Positions 1 to 11,420 of a stretch of DNA of 64,000 bases are shown here, one piece after another. Under the pieces are notes generated by a model, which did no database searches, had not been told where the DNA came from, and was given only the letters and a program-made list of their open reading frames with translations. Source of the DNA: Quercus robur (Eukaryota > Streptophyta > Magnoliopsida > Fagales > Fagaceae); NCBI RefSeq assembly GCF_932294415.1, contig NC_065541.1, positions 48,772,290 through 48,836,289 on the forward strand, in the 5' to 3' direction. Made by a program: the position numbers and the translations under genes. The first letter of the stretch is position 1. Each line of letters starts with the position of its first letter.

Positions 1-741
1 GATTATATTTTATGCATAATTTTAAACTACAAAAACTTGTAATTTAAATAATTTATTGATGATATAGCTGTTGATTTTTAATTTTCTAGAAATTTTGAAA
101 GCATGGAGGATATAAGAAGAAAATGTAATCCAATGGTGGATTTGTCAAAAATTACCTCTAATAAAATATATTGAGTAAGGTTGTAACTTTAAGTTACAAC
201 CAATTTTGTAACTAAATTTTATCCGAAAGGAAATTAGTAGTTGACTAGTTGTGTATTAACTCTTCCTAAGTGAGGAGAGGGAAAAATCGATCAAGCAACT
301 TGTGGATAGTGCTAGGCATGTAACTATGCATATGATATATATTGTTGGATTTATATTCCATTTTTAGCATGACATTTTCTTGTTGAGAGATTTGTTTTTC
401 ACATGCTTTGCATCTTTCTATTATCTTGTCATTTGTAGCATCTTGTTTTATTACATTCATGCATTTATATGGATTTCTTGTGCTCCCTTGATCATCCTTG
501 ATCATCTTTATGTCTCTCGGGTGAAGCTTTCTAGTTTCTTGTACCCTTTGTCAATCATGACAAAAAGGGGGAGAAATTGTGGAGACTTTGTGGTTTCTTT
601 TTTTAAGATTCTACATGTTAGGGGGAGAAATACATGCCTCTGTAAGGGGGAGATGTGTTTCATCTTGTTAGGGAGAGTACTTACCTCTTTCTTCTTGTAC
701 ACCGGTCTTGTGACCATGTTTACATACATTGTGTTGATCTT

Positions 742-778
<37 letters not shown>

Positions 779-1098
779 TATGTATGTCTTCTTCACCTAC
801 CTCTACATGTGTTGTTTCTTTTCTATCTCCATACACATATTTCTTATATATTGTATGCAATCTTATATTTCTGTTTCACACTAAGATGCCTTGATGAGTT
901 TTGTTTAAAGTGTTTCAGAAATACAGGTTGTCAAAGTCTACTTGCCATAAACTCTCTTCTTACAAAGTTTTTCAAGAGTTTGTATTAGGATAGATTTTAT
1001 TGTATTCAACAAGTGAGTATGAGTTGAGTGATTTATGACTTCTCTCATATGTTCATTTGTTTGTTGTGGTTTTGTCACGAATTGCCAAATTGGGAGAT
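1..1098 (+). mobile_element. 3' internal region of a Sirevirus-like Copia retrotransposon (truncated by window edge)
   Basis: This stretch leads into the LTR that starts at 1099 and has no credible long coding frame. It carries several G-rich purine tracts of the kind that precede the 3' LTR in Sirevirus-type Copia elements: AAAAAGGGGGAG near 562-573, AGGGGGAG near 620-627 and AAGGGGGAG near 644-652. The polypurine tract next to the LTR reads CCAAATTGGGAGA, ending at 1097. A (TA)n microsatellite lies at about 747-774. The multiple-tract signature is established for Sireviruses; assigning this element to them is inference because pol lies outside the window. The 202-residue open frame over 380-988 is low-complexity and I do not regard it as a gene. 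Confidence 0.7.
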
Positions 1099-2225
1099 TG
1101 TTAGAACATATGTGATTTAATGTTAGGAACATATGTCACTATTTTATGTAATTGACTAATCCTTTGACAAAATGCTCTTTACTTGTAATTGAGTAGATTT
1201 AGGATGTATTTAATACTTCAAGGAACAAGAGTTCAAGTTTAGTATTGAAGCCATACAAATCTGTCCAAGAAACAAGTGAAGAAGTGCTGATTTTTTAAAG
1301 CTTGATAGTTGCTCGACACCTCTCGACAGCTAGGCTATCTATCGAGCTCTTCAGCTTCTTTTTATTGCAATCTCGATACCTCTCGATAGCTAGGTCGATC
1401 GATCGAGCAACTTTCTGTCCTCTCAATAGCTCTTGATAGCTCGCAACAGATAGGCTCGATTGCTTCTCGACACCTCTTGATAGCTCGCAATAGGTCTCGA
1501 TAGATAGCTATCTATCGAGAATTACGAAATTCAGATTTCCAAATCTGATTTTCGATTCATGCTTATGTATTTGTGTAGGGTTTCTTTTCTCACAACCCTA
1601 TACATATATAAGGCTTATTTTAGAGGCCGTCACATAAAAGAATACAAGGAGAACACATCCAAAAGGTGACCGATGCCTTATTCTCTCTAAAAGAAGCTAC
1701 TGCGTCTTTGCGCTTTAGGGTTTTGTAACCAAGTGCTTCTTGATCTTCATTGTTGATGAAGTGAAGAACTTTGCAACCAACATCTTCTTTAAGTTGGTAT
1801 GTTAGTCACGTACTGGGAGCCGTGCATCATTGATTAGTCACGTATTGGGATTTGTGCAAAAAGGGTGACGTTCATATATTGAAGAGTTCAGAGATTCTAA
1901 AGTGGTAAAAGGTTTCTGCTGTAAGTTCATCTATGAGAATTGTAGAGTCTAGGGATAAATGTTTTATATTAGATCTGAAACTTCTCTTTACTATAGTGAA
2001 TTACTTTTCGGGAAGGTTTCTCTTTAGGTTTTTTACTGTGAAACTAGTTTGTTTCATTGGTTTTCCTGGGTCATCATATCTTGTCTTATATATTTTTCCG
2101 TTGCATGATTTTGACATGATATTGATGTTTGTTTGTTTTAACAAGTTTCATTCATAATAACTCTAATTAACAACTTGGGTTTTATACTTGTTAATTGTAT
2201 CAATTGTGGTCTAAATTTCCTAACA
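1099..2225 (+). repeat. 3' LTR (1127 bp) of the left-edge Copia element
   Basis: The LTR begins TGTTAGAACATATG directly after the polypurine tract and ends TTTCCTAACA, so it has the short inverted ends TGTTAG/CTAACA. A TATA-like box (TACATATATAAGG) at about 1601-1613 fits an internal LTR promoter. Between about 1310 and 1525 is a cluster of imperfect repeats built on CTCGATAGCTAGG and TCGATCGATCGA. The partner 5' LTR and target-site duplication lie left of the window. It could also be called the LTR of a solo insertion, but the purine tracts upstream argue for the 3' end of a longer element. Confidence 0.8.
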
Positions 2226-3386
2226 ATTATTTCTTTCAATACAAATAATGGAACATAAAAGTTCATAATACATAAATCCTTAAGTTGTAATTTGATAACT
2301 AATTCTAATAGTCTATTAGCCTAATAATTAATCCAAAAAAAAAAAAATTACACATACATATTATACATGAAATATGAAATACAATTAAAATCAACTATAA
2401 ATTAAGTGTGATTTTGGATTACCTTTTTTGCTAAAAGCCTATTTATGTTTATTTGTTGAAAATTGGAAAATTGTAGTTGTACCCATAGTTGTCAAAATAT
2501 AAATTGCATCGTGAATTGATTTTTTTTTTTTTTTTTGTATCGTGTATCGCATCATATTGTGTATCATAAAATACACAAACACCTACTAATATATACACAC
2601 ACACAAACTATAGATATACATATATAAAGGGTATATTCATTATAAATTCAAAACATATTCAACTAATGACTAATTTAATCATCACTTAATTATGTAATAA
2701 TATTTAACAAGTTAACTAAATAAATCAAACTAACATTTGTTTCTAACACACACATTCAAATTAATTAAACTCAAAAGTGATAATACATAACAAATTACCC
2801 AAAATAATAATTTTTTTTCATCGTATTCATCATCTAAGTCAATGTTATTATCTCCTTTGTTATCTTGCAAATTTATATTTTTTCATTGAATATTTCTTCA
2901 TCATCATCAACATTTACTATATCTTCTTGTTCTTTTATTTTAATAATTTTTTTTTTATAAATTTCTTCTTGGCTATCTAGCTTCTTAGATTTATAACAAT
3001 AATGACAAAATAAATTATATTTTCATTTAATATCTTATTTATAGTGTGGAAAAGAAATTTACAAATATGAAAGTGAAGTGTCAAATGTGTAGTCCAAATT
3101 TTGTGAGGAAAAAAAAAAAAAAAAAACTGTAAACCTTGTGGCCATGTTATTTTATTGGACTCAAATAAGTAACATAACAATTGAGTGCTACCGATATGTT
3201 CTTACGATACAAAATTTTTTGCACATGATAATATGTGTATTGTACGATAAATATCACATATTGTATGATACAAACAATTATATATGGTTGTACCTATAAA
3301 AAAAATGAGAGGTTTTTAAAAGTTGTACATAAGCAAATAAGTAAAAAATTTAAAAGAAAAATACTAATCCAAATTCTTGCAATATA
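2226..3386. other. AT-rich intergenic DNA, possible old insertion 2476-3298
   Basis: No gene is visible. Two near-identical 12-mers, GTTGTACCCATA (2476-2487) and GTTGTACCTATA (3287-3298), flank about 800 bp. That interval has GTATCG/CGATAC-rich zones near both ends and homopolymer T runs. This could be a decayed insertion with its target duplication, but I cannot name a family. Confidence 0.3.
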
Positions 3387-3734
3387 CTAGTCTCATCACA
3401 CACGCTCTACACGTGGGATGAGGCTTTCTTTTTTTTAGTTTAATATAATTTTTCAATTTGAATTTATCTATTATTAGTAAGGTTACACAGAAATGAATTT
3501 TTAAGATAGTGTGTGCTAGTTTTTAGGGAAAAAATGTATCAAGCGTGCATGAGATGTATTCAAATAGAGAATGAGCTAATTTTTAGGAAAAAAGTTTCTA
3601 TTAGTTTTTTTTTTAATTACAATTTTAACCTTAATTTTTATTTTTTAAAAATAAAGATTATCTAATTAGATTATGAGTATTTTTGACATTTTTTTGAGTT
3701 ATAACTAACTTTCTGAATCCTCTTAATATATAGA
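3387..3734 (-). mobile_element. Non-autonomous Helitron, about 348 bp
   Basis: Read on the minus strand, the element starts TCTATATATTAAGAGG at 3734 and ends in a GC-rich hairpin followed by CTAG at 3390-3387, with T after it. This matches Helitron ends (5' TC, 3' hairpin then CTRR, insertion next to T). Its 3' end (GCCTCATC...GATGAGACTAG) resembles that of the copies at 59076 and 59793. No protein is encoded, so it would depend on an autonomous Helitron elsewhere. The base before the 5' TC is T, not the expected A, a small mismatch with the model. Confidence 0.6.
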
Positions 3735-5136
3735 AATAAAACCTTAAGAATAAAATATAACATGTTAAGTAAAGAAAATATTAATAATTAGAAAGAAAAA
3801 TTATAATAGACTCACAAAAAACTACTTAATATTAGTATTAGATTTGACACTAAAAGCATTTATATTTGAGAATTATTTGTCAAATTGAAAAAAATTCCCT
3901 TAGTATTTTTATCTACAATATATAAAAAATTAATATACAAACATATGTTGAAAATAAATTTTTAAAAAAAGTTTATACTAAAGGCTTGATGAGCCAGTCG
4001 GGTGCAGCAATGGTTTGTCGTGATCAAGATCAGGTTAGATTGGGTTCATGTCAGAAACACATAATGGACTAAAACAAATTGCTATTACTACGATCTATAT
4101 CTTTTTTTTCTTTTTTTCATTTTTTGTTTAGGCTCGGATGGGTTTTCCGATGCAAGTCCAATTCTGGTCTTCACCAAGATCTATTTTCCAGAAACGTCCC
4201 TCCAAAGTCCAAAGAGCTATAGCAGAGTAGTTTTCGGAAACACCCTTGGGAGTATACGAGCTATTGAGACATTTATCTGATACTTTAGGTCGCTTTTCAT
4301 GTTTTAACAAGAAGAAGTTTCAACACATTTTAAAGGGTTACAAAAGTGGAATCAATCCTATCATCAGGTAAGAATATGCAATAGAGGATGATATCATTGG
4401 AAAGCTAGGGGGTTTTACATCATGACCTAATTTTGCCATTTAAAACTAAAAAATTAATTAGGAAAAAAAAGGCTTATCAGAATAGTGATTATAACATTGT
4501 GACTAGCAAAAGTTGTCCGTGATTTTCAAGCATAGCAGAGAAAATCACTTATGGGTGGAAATACTTGTAAGTAAGCCACAGACTATATCTGATATTTCAG
4601 GTCTCCTTTCAAAACATTTTATTTTAATGGGATGACCTAAGCGCAATCCATCTTATATTCATATTAAGTCATTATCACATACCAAATTAAATCTGCTAAG
4701 AACGCAATAGAAGAGGCTATCATTCGAAATACCTAATTTTGCCATGAGAATTTTAATAATTAAAATAATAGAAAATGTTATCACAACAGTGTGATTTTGA
4801 AAAACCAGAACAGAAAACCCATAGTGGATATCTTTGAAGCAGCATTATATATATATTATTATCATTGTTATAGCAGTTGCCGAGTCATCAGGAACTTCTT
4901 CCCATTTTTATGCTAATGCCAAGGTCAAAAATTTAATGCTAATGCACTACATTCTTTTAGCAGAACTTTCAAAGAAAGTGATTGCTAGTTAGTGGGTTTA
5001 ATAATGTCTCAATTAATAGGATCATGATAATAGTTTTATAATAATTAATGAAATGATTCAAATGAAATAAAATATTATAATATGAGGATTGAAAAGACCT
5101 ACTTGCTTGAAGAGACCAACTTGCATATATTTGTTA
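3735..5136. other. Intergenic DNA with an old imperfect direct repeat
   Basis: Segments at about 4260-4480 and 4580-4790 share words in the same order, for example CTGATA(C)TTT(A)AGGTC, GCAATAGA(G)GA and CCTAATTTTGCCAT, with a spacing of roughly 310-330 bp. This looks like an ancient tandem duplication. A 60-codon minus frame at 4128-4310 is not recognisable. I see no gene. Confidence 0.35.
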
Positions 5137-5144
5137 GCCAAGGC

Positions 5145-5371
5145 TTTGGAACTATTTTATTAGTTAGTCAAGGTTTTGAAACTATTTTGGTATCTAACAA
5201 ATTGAGTGAAGAGAACTCAATTTTACTCTGTGAAATTGCACTTGGAAATCGAGTGTCTCACACTCGAGTTCCAAGTGCAATTTCACAGAACAAAATCGAG
5301 TTCTTTGCACTCGATTTATTAGATACCAAAATAGTTTCGAAACATTGGCTAACTAATAAAATAGTTTGGCT
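5145..5371. repeat. Near-perfect fold-back (palindromic) element, arms about 113 nt
   Basis: The two arms are inverted copies around a three-base centre at 5257-5259, within GAGTGTCTCACACTC. Over the inner 90 positions I count about 11 differences, several of which would form G-U pairs in RNA. Words such as AACTATTTTGGTATCTAA and GAAATTGCACTTGGAA recur inverted in the right arm. The palindrome may extend to 5137 on the left with a small indel. Because it is a mirror, open frames on both strands encode the same peptide; they are not genes. It is probably a MITE or fold-back transposon, or an inverted duplication able to make a long hairpin RNA. Confidence 0.8.
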
Positions 5372-5666
5372 TTTATAGTTATTTTCTTTGAAAAAAAAAA
5401 AAAAAAAAAAAACCCATAAAAGGGGAACATGTAAAAGGTAAGGGTACAATTGACTCATTTAGAAAAAGAAAAAAGAAACTCTAACTTCCTTTATCATGAA
5501 ACAATTTCTTACATAGACATTAGAGAGTCTCATGTTGTTGCCTATCACCGATACTTGATAACTATTTTGATGCCCTTATTCTATTCTTTTATTCTTTGTT
5601 ATAGGTGCCCATGGATCCAATCACCTTCACGTAATCATGGGAATGAGTAATTATTCACTACTCCAT

Positions 5667-5780
5667 AAGTACAATGATGTTGTACTTCTCTCTCTCATAT
5701 AATAATGATTCCTATTAATTCAATTCATATTGGCATTCACTATTCATATGAGAAGAGAGAGTACCACATCATTATACTTT
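5667..5780. repeat. Short inverted-repeat MITE-like element
   Basis: The left arm (AAGTACAATGATGTTGTACT... at 5667-5700) pairs with the right arm (5745-5780, ending ACATCATTATACTT) over about 34 nt. Both arms contain a CT/AG run. The spacer is about 45 bp and AT-rich. Ends and target duplication are not clear by eye. Confidence 0.55.
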
Positions 5781-6877
5781 GAAATACCTAATAACTTTCC
5801 CTAGAAAGATATTTACTTTTCATATAAAACATAAGCCATGCGCTATTTGATAGTGGGCATTCGACTAGGTCCACAACTCAAAATTGTGAACCATGTTGCA
5901 TTAGTTCATACAAGGAGTTCCACATGAGTTATGTCAACATATTGTTAAAAATTTTGTAATTCAATTAACACTTTTTAGAGTTTCTAATAAAGTCATCTAA
6001 GGTTCAAATCTCTCATCCTCAATTATATATATATATATATATATATTGTTTGATAGATTGATGCCACGTTAGTAATTAATTTTCAAAGCATGAGCCATGT
6101 TACATGGCCAATAGTCATGCATTGCTTTGCTAAGTGCTCCACTGAAACCCCTTACTTCGACAATTTTCTTGATGCACAATTACTCAATAACACATTAATT
6201 GTCGTGACTCAAGAAAATATTTTGTGTGAACACTACTGGGTAAAATTAGGTCATCTCTCTCTCTCTCTCCGTCAGGCGCACTCACAAACAAAGTACGCAC
6301 GGCACAACTTTAAAGGGAGGAATAAAAAATTAGGTCACTCCCCCTGCTAATCAATAAAAGCTAGCCACATAATTCTGGTTTCTGGTGTGATCACACATGA
6401 TATGGGAACTTTTTCAATATATGGTCTGAATTTATATGAATAGAATAATGTTATTCATTAACAAAATCAACTCATTTAACCGACCAATATTAGTGTCTGC
6501 CTATCATGTTTTCTCTGACCCTTATTATCTTATAATTTCAACTTAACTAGAACAAACATTTGTACTACAATTGAATGAATGATGTTTTGTACGAGCAAGA
6601 TTTTTCATTTCCTAAGCTACATCTATCCTAAACAAGAATTTAAAGGTAAATGTGCATAGACTTTTAAGATCATATCATAGCTGAAATAACTATGTTTGAG
6701 AAAATAGGAATTCTCGAGTACTTGATTGAGACGGTGTCACATAGCTGGCTAGAGGTTTGCGCGTGCATGCATAATTTTAGTTCATTGGTCACCTTCTCTC
6801 AAGCCAACACTACACATCTAGATTTTTCTTTTTCTTTTTTTGAGTTAAAAGATAAGAAATTTGAGTGCTTGGGTAAC

Positions 6878-6918
<41 letters not shown>

Positions 6919-7199
6919 GGAGAAAAAAAAAGCATTAATTGTCCCACATTTAACACTATCCATAAGCTTTCACATTATGTTCACATTCTTTTATATCATG
7001 TGTAAAATGTGAATATGAGATGTGAAAGAGTATGAACACTTTCATAAATAAATAAATAAAAAGGAGTACACTATTGGATTTGAGGCAATCAATACTTCTT
7101 TTCTTAAGGAAATAGTTATCCAAGAACTCAAATTTATATGTGGAGAGAGAGAGAGCAATGAACTCAAATGATACATGCACACGTAAACTTCTAGCTATC
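5781..7199. other. Intergenic DNA, no gene seen
   Basis: The stretch holds an (AT)n microsatellite near 6024-6046, a long T homopolymer at about 6882-6915 and short open frames of no recognisable family. Confidence 0.5.
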
Positions 7200-8192
7200 T
7201 ATATGATTGTCTCACTTTCTTTCATATCATGTATAAAATGTGGATATCTGATTTAAAAGTATGGATATTGTATAAAACACTTCACATCAAAGAGTGTAAA
7301 ACAATATTTTCCACACACAAAAAAAAAAAGAAAAAAAAAAGGGGGAAGATGAATCGGAATGCTGATTATGCAAAGCAAAGCTATCCAATTGTTGGCGAAG
7401 GTTCTATGGTGTTGGCGTGATGAATTAGCACTGATTTTGGAGGCCTCAAAATATGATTTCCTACATGAGGAGACTTAATGTGGTTCATATAGAGTTTATT
7501 CGAATCATAATTATTTTATATTCATATTTATTTGATAACAAGAGTAATAGATAAAGACCCTATAAGGAGTCTTTTTGTGAACGTACACTTTGTTTGGTAA
7601 AAAAGAAGTCATTTGGTGAATAGACATACTCATTGATGGATGTAATATAAATAAATAACGGACGTTCAATTGAGTGGTCCCTAGTCTAGCTTAAAAAAAA
7701 AAAGCCAGTGTTCACTATCAAAGGGTTTCTAAAGAGAAGGTCATTGAGTAAGAGAATTCCTTCTTAATTCTTCATTTCTAATAAGTTTTTATGTGTAATT
7801 TTTCAATTTATAGTAAGTTTTCTCTGCATATTACTTGAACAAAAATGACATAAGGTACGTTGAATTCTTCCGTTATTTTAGATTTATGAGAATCCTAGCT
7901 ACCTTTCCCTATAATTAGCAATTTTAGTAATGAGCAAATGGTATCTATAACTGTACCAAGTTTATGCTTTTTTAGCCCAAAAAAAAGGTTTTGCATTTTT
8001 GCCCCCTCTATTCTACAATTTACTCCAACCCATGGGCACTGCAAGAGACATTAAATAAGTGGGTATCTGAGCAAAACAAATGATCCACTTGTCTAAAAGG
8101 ACAAAAACACACCGACATACAGTTGATTTTTGAATTCATTATCTGAAACCACAATAGGACCCTGGGGAATATCATCTAATTTTTTAGTTCAT
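7200..8192. repeat. Tandem duplication upstream of ALMT, copy 1 (left part)
   Basis: This segment aligns in the same orientation with 16007-16928. Shared stretches include the words around AAAGAGTGTAAAACAATA, TATGGTGTTGGC, AAATGATCCACTTGTCT and GGACAAAAACACACC. Its continuation on the other side of the Copia insertion is 15905-16006, which aligns with 16929-17045. The duplication is therefore older than the retrotransposon that splits copy 1. No coding capacity is seen. Confidence 0.75.
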
Positions 8193-8197
8193 GTTCT

Positions 8198-9569
8198 TGT
8201 CGGAAAAACTAGTTTTGCATCTCATACAAAACATACAGCAGAAGCAATAAACACGGATCTACTTCATTTATGAGAGATAACATGTGACCTTGAATTCTAG
8301 AACAAATAATAGAAAGCGTACCTTGATGCAGTGAAATTCAAACCAAGACTTGAGAATACCTCTAATCAACATCCCAATTCCACATAGTGCCCAAGATGAG
8401 TAGTCTCTCAATCAATCCTTATGTACATTGATTCTTAAAAAAAGTTCTTCTTCTTCTTATTATAGAGAAAAACTGTTTTCTTTTCTTTTCATCATATGTA
8501 CATTACTAACTACCTTAATAGTTACTTTATTTAATAACTCTTATTAAATAAAAATTGATTATCTAATTGGGTTAGCTTTTTGAGCCTACCCAATTGAGCT
8601 TTAGTTTGTAGCTTGAGATGAGACCAAAGAGAACAAATAAGACTCTAACTCTAATGGGCCTTGGGCTTATTTGTCAACTCTTGACAAGTCCAAAGTTACT
8701 ATTAATTATATTTAATACCACTATATAAATATAATTGCACTCTAGGTCTTATTAATAAATTATATCCCAAGACTCTAATGATATCATTTGACCCCTCTAT
8801 GAAATCTCCATAGTAAACAAAGTCATAATGAACTATCACTTGTAAACAATTATTTTATTCTTAAGTACCTAGTTTAATCTTTTAGTTATTCATATTTATT
8901 GAAATCTGATTTTAATAAATACAAACTTTAGTAACTCCTTACTAAAGTGGGCACCCTAAATAATCAGTTCTCATTAAACTTATCTCAATGGGATATTTCG
9001 TGTTTCTATAAAAAGAAATTATAGATTCCATCTTGAGAATATGTGTTCCCTCAATACTACATGTGGTTACCCAACATACTAAGATTTTGACCATGAATAT
9101 TATATCTCACTCCTGATATATCAAAGTAACCCACATTTCATGATTGGGTTCACTATCCTCTCAGGATTGAGAATCTATGAAATTAGAAGTCGTGAGATTA
9201 ATTATTCAGGTGATAGTTGTTAATTGAATAATTAATCTCACAACGATCTAGTTCAATATGTCTTAACACTTAAGACACATTAACACATCAACTAAAAGTC
9301 TCCACTTCCATGATCAAGAAAAACCATCTTAGTTGATGTGTTATAGTCTTCGCAGATGAAACGCCCAATTTCATTATCGACTATGAACTACGTTTTGAGT
9401 TTATAAGGAACTTGTGATTTATATTTTCAGTGATTAAATCACATACAATGCATCTCAAGGACTATGATAATGTCCTATAAGTTCATTTATAAATAGTCTC
9501 ATATAATTAAACAATTTAATTATTTATGATATGCCAATAAATTAGATTTTTAGGGCATAAACCCCAACA
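8198..9569 (-). repeat. 3' LTR of the 7.7 kb Copia element (1372 bp)
   Basis: On the minus strand it begins TGTTGGGGTTTATGCCCTAA and ends at 8198 with CCGACA, where the partner has CCAACA. It aligns along its length with 14506-15899 with scattered substitutions and small indels. Confidence 0.9.
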
Positions 9570-11420
9570 ATCTCCCACTTGCCCTAAAAGACAATTTACC
9601 ATATATCCGACACTTATTTCCCTTTAGAGTAATTCATAGTCACTCTAAGGCAAGGTTTGGAAACAAGTTTCAGCTAGATTTATTGCATAGATTATCTTTT
9701 CTACTACTACATCTCACGTACTCATATCTCTCTAATGAGATAATTACGCTTAATGTGTATTTTCACCACCTAGGATGAACACATATCTTGAAGTCCAACT
9801 TCATGAATCCATAATTTCATGATGGACAAGTATATAATCTCTCACTCTCCTAAGATATTTGAGTACATGCTTTACTCCCACTAAATTAAGTGATTTTAGA
9901 TTCAATTGATATTTGCTTACTATGCCTACTACAAAATTGATATTTAGCCTAGTATATAGCATAGCATAAAGACTTCCTATTGATATGGAATAAGGAACCG
10001 TCTTAATATGCTCTTTCTTTTATATGTCTTAGGGCTATAGTCCTTTATAAAGGAACTTCAAACTTAAAAGGAAAGAATCCTTTCTTGAAGTACTACATGC
10101 TATATTTGGCTAGAATCTAACTTATTTAAACAATTTAAGATAGACCCAACATCCTAATTTTTGAATTTTAACAAAGTTTAATTCGTAGGATGTGACTAGT
10201 CTTTCTCAAGTACTTTATATCAAACTAGCCTAGACAACAAAAATCTCTATTGATGACAATAACTCTACATCATTCTAAATGATTATAATGTCATCAACAT
10301 ACATTAAGAGATTTATTATTCTATATAGCTTTTACACACATAAGGCCTTTTAATACTTGATCAAAATCAAACAACTTGATTGCTTCATCAAAGATGATAT
10401 TTTATGATTCAGATGCTTGCTTTAGTCCATAAATGGACTTTAAGCAACTTGCATACTAAACACTACTGATTCTTTGTTATGACCAAGTCTAATTACATCA
10501 TATAGATGTCTTCCTCAAGATTGCTACTAAAAGAAGCTTTCTTGATATCCATTGTCATATTTCATCCAAATGATATATTATGAATAAGAGAATCTAGATA
10601 GAGTCAAACTTGACTATTGGTGAATAAATCTTTTCATAGTTGAACAATTTCTTTCTGAATAAATCTTTTCACCACTAGTCTTGACTTTGAAGGTTTACAC
10701 CTTCAAATCTATCAATCTTATTTACTTGTAGACTTATTTGAAAACAATAGGCTTAAAGCCAATAGGCGCCTATACAAGTTCTAGACTTTAAATAGAATCT
10801 AATTCTATTCACATAACCTTGATCCAGTAATCCATATTCATATCATCTATTGCCTTTACGTAGGACCGAGGATCAAATTCATATCTTTGTGAAATGACTT
10901 CAAAAGTTTATTCCAAAAGTATGAATTTATTTGGTAATTAATAAGCCTCCCACTACAATATTGTACCGATGTAATATTTATCTATAGAATAATGTTTTGT
11001 GGTGTATCTAATACAACCATCTCATTTCTAAATGTATTTTATAGTTGTCCTACAACAAATTCTAACATTTTTTTTCTAGAATATTCTACCTTTAAAAGAG
11101 CCCTATTCCTCCTTTATGTATGCACCGACTTAAAGAAGTCATTAGAACTTCATTCCTTTACAAAAAAGAAGCCCTACATCACATTATCCTCTAAATAAAA
11201 TTCATAGACTGGGGATATAACAAAATAATGGTTCTAAAAGCCCATCTTTCACCAATCTTGAATATCATTTAGATTAATAAGATCTAGACATAAGTGCCAA
11301 AACATACAATACCAAAGGATGAAAAATTTCTCTTTAAAAAGTAAAACATGTAAATTTCCATCTAGAAAACAATCATGGACAATGCTTAGTTTTACCAAAA
11401 TGGAAACACTTTCCTTTTGG
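9570..11420 (-). pseudogene. Decayed Copia gag-pol remnants
   Basis: Minus-strand translation gives Copia landmarks interrupted by stops and frameshifts. Around 9827-10000 is the RNase H-type segment beginning VPYSISIGSLYAMLYTR. At about 10290-10304 is MYVDD, the reverse transcriptase active-site motif. Near 10498-10553 is MDIKKASFSSNLEEDIYM, matching the conserved segment usually read as MDVKTAFLNGDLEE. Near 11375-11411 is a damaged gag zinc knuckle (CFHFGKTKHC). The order RNase H, RT, gag from left to right fits an element running right to left. Integrase and protease were not clearly found. This is a dead copy. Confidence 0.8.

Noticed and set aside
380-988. 202-residue plus-strand open frame
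   Set aside because: It spans purine tracts and a (TA)n run of a retroelement 3' region; the peptide is low-complexity and matches no family.
5082-5458. Opposed open frames giving the same peptide (ILLVSQ.FETILVSNK)
   Set aside because: Caused by the palindrome; both strands read the same arm. Not a gene pair.
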